DNA of 64,000 nucleotides, from contig OZ021721.1 in NCBI GenBank assembly GCA_963978545.1, forward strand, positions 112,271,414-112,335,413, given 5' to 3'. Under the pieces are notes generated by a model that was given only the letters and a program-made list of their open reading frames with translations, was not told the origin of the DNA and ran no database searches. Both the position numbers and the translations under genes were made by a program. Source of the stretch: Linyphia triangularis. Lineage: Eukaryota; Arthropoda; Arachnida; Araneae; Linyphiidae. Position 1 is the first letter of the stretch. The number at the start of each line of letters is the position of its first letter. Positions 60,067-64,000 of the stretch are shown in pieces.

Positions 60067-60796
60067 AAATAGGGGTGTGGATCATCACACAACTTTCAAT
60101 TACACTATAATACTGACGTGGATTTGTGTCATTTACCGTTTTTATATTTTCATTATTCATTTAGCAAAAATGGCCAGTTTGGTGATATTTTTTGAGATAA
60201 TTCTTGTATGGGATCATTTATTAAAAAAAAACTCCGCCAAAATGATGATTTTGGCGATATAACTTAAGATAATTCTTATATTATCCTTTCTTGTAAGTGA
60301 AACAGAAGAGTGAAGGAAAAACGAGCGTTGATGAGGTATGCTCAAGAAAAGAGAACTCTGTGTTAAAGGCATTTTCCCCCCAACTTTTTACGCCATTAAA
60401 GCATGTTTGGGGGAATTTCGGAGGTGGGGATGTTTAGAACACCTTAAGAGGCATTACCACAGCGATTTTGAACAAAACCGTTAGAGCCATTTTTTGCAAT
60501 TACTGAAAAACATTATTTTTTCAATGGCGTCTACCTTATGCTCATGCGCGAATTTGACGAAAAACCTTAATGGCCTTGTGCCACCATCAACCCGCACACG
60601 AAATTTGAGAATCGTATTTCAATTTGCTCGGGAGTTATACTGGCCAAGTACACACATACAGACATTTTTTCTAGATCACTATTTTGAAATCAGGATGTTC
60701 CAAAATGCGGAGGAATGCAATTTTTTTTTTTTTTTTTTTTTGACCGAGCGCTATGCTTTCATTGCCCTATGTATACATATAGGTAATTGAAAATAA
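60067..60796 (+). repeat. Single-arm relative of the 56.4-57.6 kb foldback element
   Basis: It starts taggggtgtggatcatc and follows the foldback arm in order: cacaactttcaattacac, ggaatttcggaggtgggg, atgtttagaacaccttaag, ccttaatggcc, acatacagacattttttc, and finally tttcattgccctatgta. A T-run occurs at 60720-60742. Being a full single arm, it shows what one unit of the palindrome looked like. The 98-codon frame at 60494-60790 is incidental. Confidence 0.82.
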
Positions 60797-61768
60797 AAAA
60801 AATATTTAAAGCGTGTATAAAAGAGACATTAATCGTGCTAAAATACAATATCACTTGTTGGTTTTACACCATGGCAGAAATTTACAACACCATTTGTGGG
60901 ATCTTTTCGAGACTTACTATATTGAGACATATAATGATTATGTTTATTCTTCTTTAGTCATATTTTCTTTGATGAAGTTGTTCACCCCATTTCTGAGCGA
61001 TTTAGTGCTTTTATGTGCATGGTTTGAATAGTAAATCCGCATGAAACATTAAGTGTTATGATTTTTATTTCTTGTGCCATGTTTTGCATTTATTGTTTGT
61101 AAAGGAGTACGCAGCCACAATTCCAGCACCACATTTCAGACAAATGAGTAGTTATTTGAGTGGAAAAAGAACTTATTTTCAAAACTAATTAACAGATGGA
61201 CATATGATTATCTGATTACTAGATGCTTCATGATGGTCTCACAGGCGGAATTTGTTATGTCCACCTTGTTGCAGTGTCAATAAGTAATAACTTGTCAAGA
61301 TTCGTAACCCTTTCGCTCTCATGTTTTGCATATTTTGATCATTAAAAAAATTCACAATACCATAATTTCACTTGTTAACATTTTCTTGGATCACTCATTT
61401 TCATTACATTGATCCTTTCCCTATGATCTGAAATTTATACCCTCCAAACTTGGAGCTATTACGTCCACGGAAAATCATTTCGAAGTGTGCCAAACAGGGA
61501 AACTAATTTAAATTACCCAGTCTAGTTGATAAATAAAAGAGCGTAATTTTTTGTATTTTTCTGTTACAAATACAACTTTGAAATAAAAGACTGGAGAATC
61601 AATCCATGTATGGAAATAAATTATGGATTATTGTAAACAATATATATAAAGTCTGTTTTTTCTTTCCTATAGTCGTAATTAAATTTTTACCTCAACATAA
61701 TATTGTCCTAAATATTTCTTCACAAAATATAAAACTTTAATCGAAAATAAAAATGGTTATACATTCAA
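60797..61768. other. AT-rich stretch, no gene seen
   Basis: Weak recurrence of catgttttgcat(a/t)tt at about 61079 and 61323 suggests an old duplication. Otherwise nothing. Confidence 0.4.
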
Positions 61769-62648
61769 TTTAAAAAAAGAATTGAATGACTTTCCAAAAA
61801 ATTAATTCGAACATTAAATTTAAAAAAAAAAAAAAAAACACTAGTATTTGTGTCTTTTCGTAGCGATAGGAGGCAATTAGCAAAACATACCACGAAATTA
61901 GTTTTACATAGATAATATTAATAAATTTAACTATTTTATCCTTCACACATCATTAATTTTCTTTTGTTATTTCCTTAATTTTTTACTGCTTTAAAAAAAG
62001 AATTGAATGACTTTTAAAAAAATTAATTCTAACTCTAATTTTTTTTAAAAAAAAAACACTAGTATTTGTGTCTTTTCGTAGCAATGGGAGGCAATTAGCA
62101 AAACATATCATGACATTAGTTTTACATAGATAATATTAATAAGATTTAACTATATTATCCTTCACACTTCATTAATTTTCCTTTGTTATTTCCTTAATTT
62201 TTTACTGCTTTAAAAAAAGAATTGAATGACTTTTAAAAAAATTAATTCTAACACTAATTTTTTTTTTAAAAAAACACTAGTATTTGTGTCTTTTCGTAGC
62301 AATGGGAGGCAATTAGCAAAACATATCATGACATTAGTTTTACATAGATAATATTAATAAGATTTAAATATATTATCCTTCACACTTCATTAATTTTCCT
62401 TTGTTATTTCCTTAATTTTTTACTGCTTTAAAAAAAGAATTGAATGACTTTTAAAAAAATTAATTCTAACACTAATTTTTTTTTTTTAAACACTAGTATT
62501 TGTGTCTTTTCGTAGCAATGGGAGGCAATTAGCAAAACATATCATGACATTAGTTTTACATAGATAATATTAATAAGATTTAACTATATTATCCTTCACA
62601 CTTCATTAATTTTCTTTTGTTATTTCCATAATTTTTTACTGCTTTAAA
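61769..62648. repeat. 220-bp tandem repeat, four units
   Basis: Units start at ttaaaaaaagaattgaatga at 61769, about 61991, 62210 and 62428 (periods 222, 219 and 218). Each includes cactagtatttgtgtctttt and gggaggcaattagcaaaaca. Most length change lies in a poly-A/T run. The first unit is the most diverged. Non-coding. Confidence 0.95.
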
Positions 62649-62819
62649 ATTTCCTATATTTTAAACCAATATTTTGTAGAAATTGTGCTTGGTTAAGTGC
62701 TGAATTACGTCAATTATGTAAAAAAAAAAAAAAAAAAAAAAATAGACCCAAGATCACTTTTCATATATGGTTTCTGATCAAAAATTTGTTTTGTGTAGTA
62801 TTTATTGAAACGTTCACTT
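62649..62819. other. AT-rich spacer with A-run
   Basis: An A-run of about 22 bases starts near 62720. Nothing else. Confidence 0.5.
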
Positions 62820-63240
62820 CACACCCTTCTAAAATCGAATGGTTGTACACCTCCGGTTTCTTAGCAATTATTGGGCGCTTACTCGCCAAATGTGGCATGA
62901 ATGCATAGTCCGATTTCCCTGCATATGGACAAGGGGCGATGCATCCGAATTGGGGGTGGGTTACGGCCAAAAGGGGGGAAAGACTTATAGCATCTGTAGG
63001 CACGTGACCTAACTTTGGCTAGCCTGTAGTCAAGAGAATCCAATTTATTAGACATGGAGTGGCCAAGAGCGCCTGCCTTGAGTATCAATGATGCAAGGCA
63101 GCTAGACTTCTCCGTAGATGAAGCAGTAGAATCAAGTCTGCGGAACTGACTGTCTTCAAATATTCAGGTGCCCTTTTTTGTGCAGCTTCTATAACCGAAT
63201 GTAACTTCATTTCGATGTTTCGTTCATTGTTTGGTTGATC
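62820..63240. promoter_or_regulatory. GC-richer island with CACGTG E-box
   Basis: Non-repetitive sequence with a palindromic E-box in ggcacgtgacc (about 62999-63009), a CATATG E-box at about 62923 and a homeodomain-like caatttattag. Minus frames of 69-80 codons lack domains. A bHLH-bound regulatory element is possible but only inferred. Confidence 0.25.
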
Positions 63241-63510
63241 ACCTATTCAAGTAAGAAAGATAACTTAGATTAGGGGATTTTTTTTTTTTTTCATAATTGA
63301 TGTTTAATTGATTGATTGGAAAAATGCTAGTTGTTGAAGTAGCATAAGGTTAAACTAGTCATCTTATAGTAGAAAAATTATAGTTTAATGTGAAATCAGC
63401 ATTTTAAGCGCACTTAGTGTTGAGGCAGTTTGTTGTCAGTTTTACTACAGCACCATTTCAATCTTAGGCAACTATATAATAGGAATAATTTACACGAAAT
63501 TACTTTTCTA
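63241..63510. other. AT-rich spacer
   Basis: Nothing recognised. Confidence 0.5.
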
Positions 63511-63919
63511 CACTGTTAAAATTTTTATTCCACATTGCACCAAAAATTGGTTCAAATTTAGCTGCAACCAACATTTGGTGCTTAGTTTCATGATTTAATG
63601 GGGCTTACGGTCCGAGGTAGCATCATTAAATCTTGGAAACTAAGCACCAAATGTTGGTTGCAGCTAAATGGGAACTAATTTTTGGTGCTCTGTTAAAAAT
63701 TTAGATCCAACACGCACCAAAAATTGGTTCCCATTTAGCTGCCACCAACATTTGGTGCTTAGTTTCACGATTTAATGGTCCAAACTTGAACCGTAAGCAC
63801 CATTAAATCGTGAAACTAAGCACCAAATGTTGGTGGCAGCTAAATGGGAACCAATTTTTGGTGCAAGGTGGAATAAAATTTTTAACAGTGAGCAAGGTGA
63901 ATCTAAACTTTTAACAGTG
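63511..63919. mobile_element. Hairpin MITE family H, dimeric copies 3 and 4
   Basis: The outer ends are cactgttaaaattttt (63511) and ttttaacagtg (to 63919), both flanked by TA. Inside are two full hairpins. The first, to about 63690, has its loop in the reverse orientation (gcttacggtccgaggtagc). The second, from about 63691, has a partly changed loop (aacttgaaccgtaag). The junction, ctctgttaaaaatttagatc, looks like a fused or nested terminus. An extra terminal fragment, caaggtgaatctaaactttt, precedes the right end. Arms pair almost perfectly. Confidence 0.88.
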
Positions 63920-64000
63920 TACATACAAACCTATGCAATACTGATATTCCGAAATGTATATTATTAACTACTTATTAGCTGTCCCTACTTATTAACAGAA

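Overview
This 64 kb window is eukaryotic, very AT-rich and repeat-dominated, and I find no intact host protein-coding gene in it. Almost all open frames are short, or are translations of microsatellites and tandem repeats. The transposons point to an arthropod, most likely a chelicerate such as a spider. They are tRNA-derived SINEs with perfect target-site duplications, a Jockey/CR1-type LINE 3' end, a Tc1-like element with an HTH transposase fragment, and hAT-, piggyBac- and pogo/Tigger-like non-autonomous elements. The taxon call rests on remembered resemblance of the LINE and Tc1 peptides and was not searched.

Layout. 0-4.5 kb: AT-rich single-copy sequence with a 30-bp and a 20-bp tandem repeat. 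4.5-6.7 kb: a satellite of about 294 bp whose unit carries a 48-codon open frame. 7.4-10.8 kb: 219-bp and 330-bp repeats. 13-18.7 kb: piggyBac-like and Tigger-like MITEs, an (AAAT)n array, SINE-A, a TA-flanked palindromic element, a 472-bp SINE-B and a 165-bp duplication. 20-21 kb: a 110-bp array interrupted by a second SINE-A. 23.5-24.8 kb: about 790 bp of (TA)n, then a 410-bp palindrome. 29.5-31.3 kb: an old diverged tandem array and the first copy of a hairpin MITE family. 35-38.6 kb: four more tandem families, one a trimeric higher-order repeat. 39.8-40.6 kb: a hAT-like element with an 8-bp target duplication. 42.3-46.2 kb: a piggyBac-like MITE, a deleted Tc1 element, a 370-bp (TTTA)n array and a hairpin. 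48.2-51.5 kb: a satellite with units of about 235-310 bp that grades from old to young and contains a second hairpin MITE. 54-60.8 kb: a GC-richer regulatory candidate, a third piggyBac-like MITE, a 1.16 kb foldback element with a single-arm relative nearby, the LINE 3' end and a 126-bp satellite. 61.8-64 kb: a 220-bp array and a dimeric copy of the hairpin MITE.

Several GC-richer, non-repetitive islands stand out from the AT-rich background: near 1.3, 12.2, 23.1, 27.2, 30.7, 36.8, 39.0, 42.2, 54.0 and 63.0 kb. They look like candidate conserved regulatory elements or unrecognised exons. The 54 kb island has a consensus CArG box beside an E-box, an NK2-type site and a TATA box. The simplest reading is a long intron or intergenic region that accumulates repeats around scattered regulatory islands. 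No operon, pathway or multi-gene system is visible.
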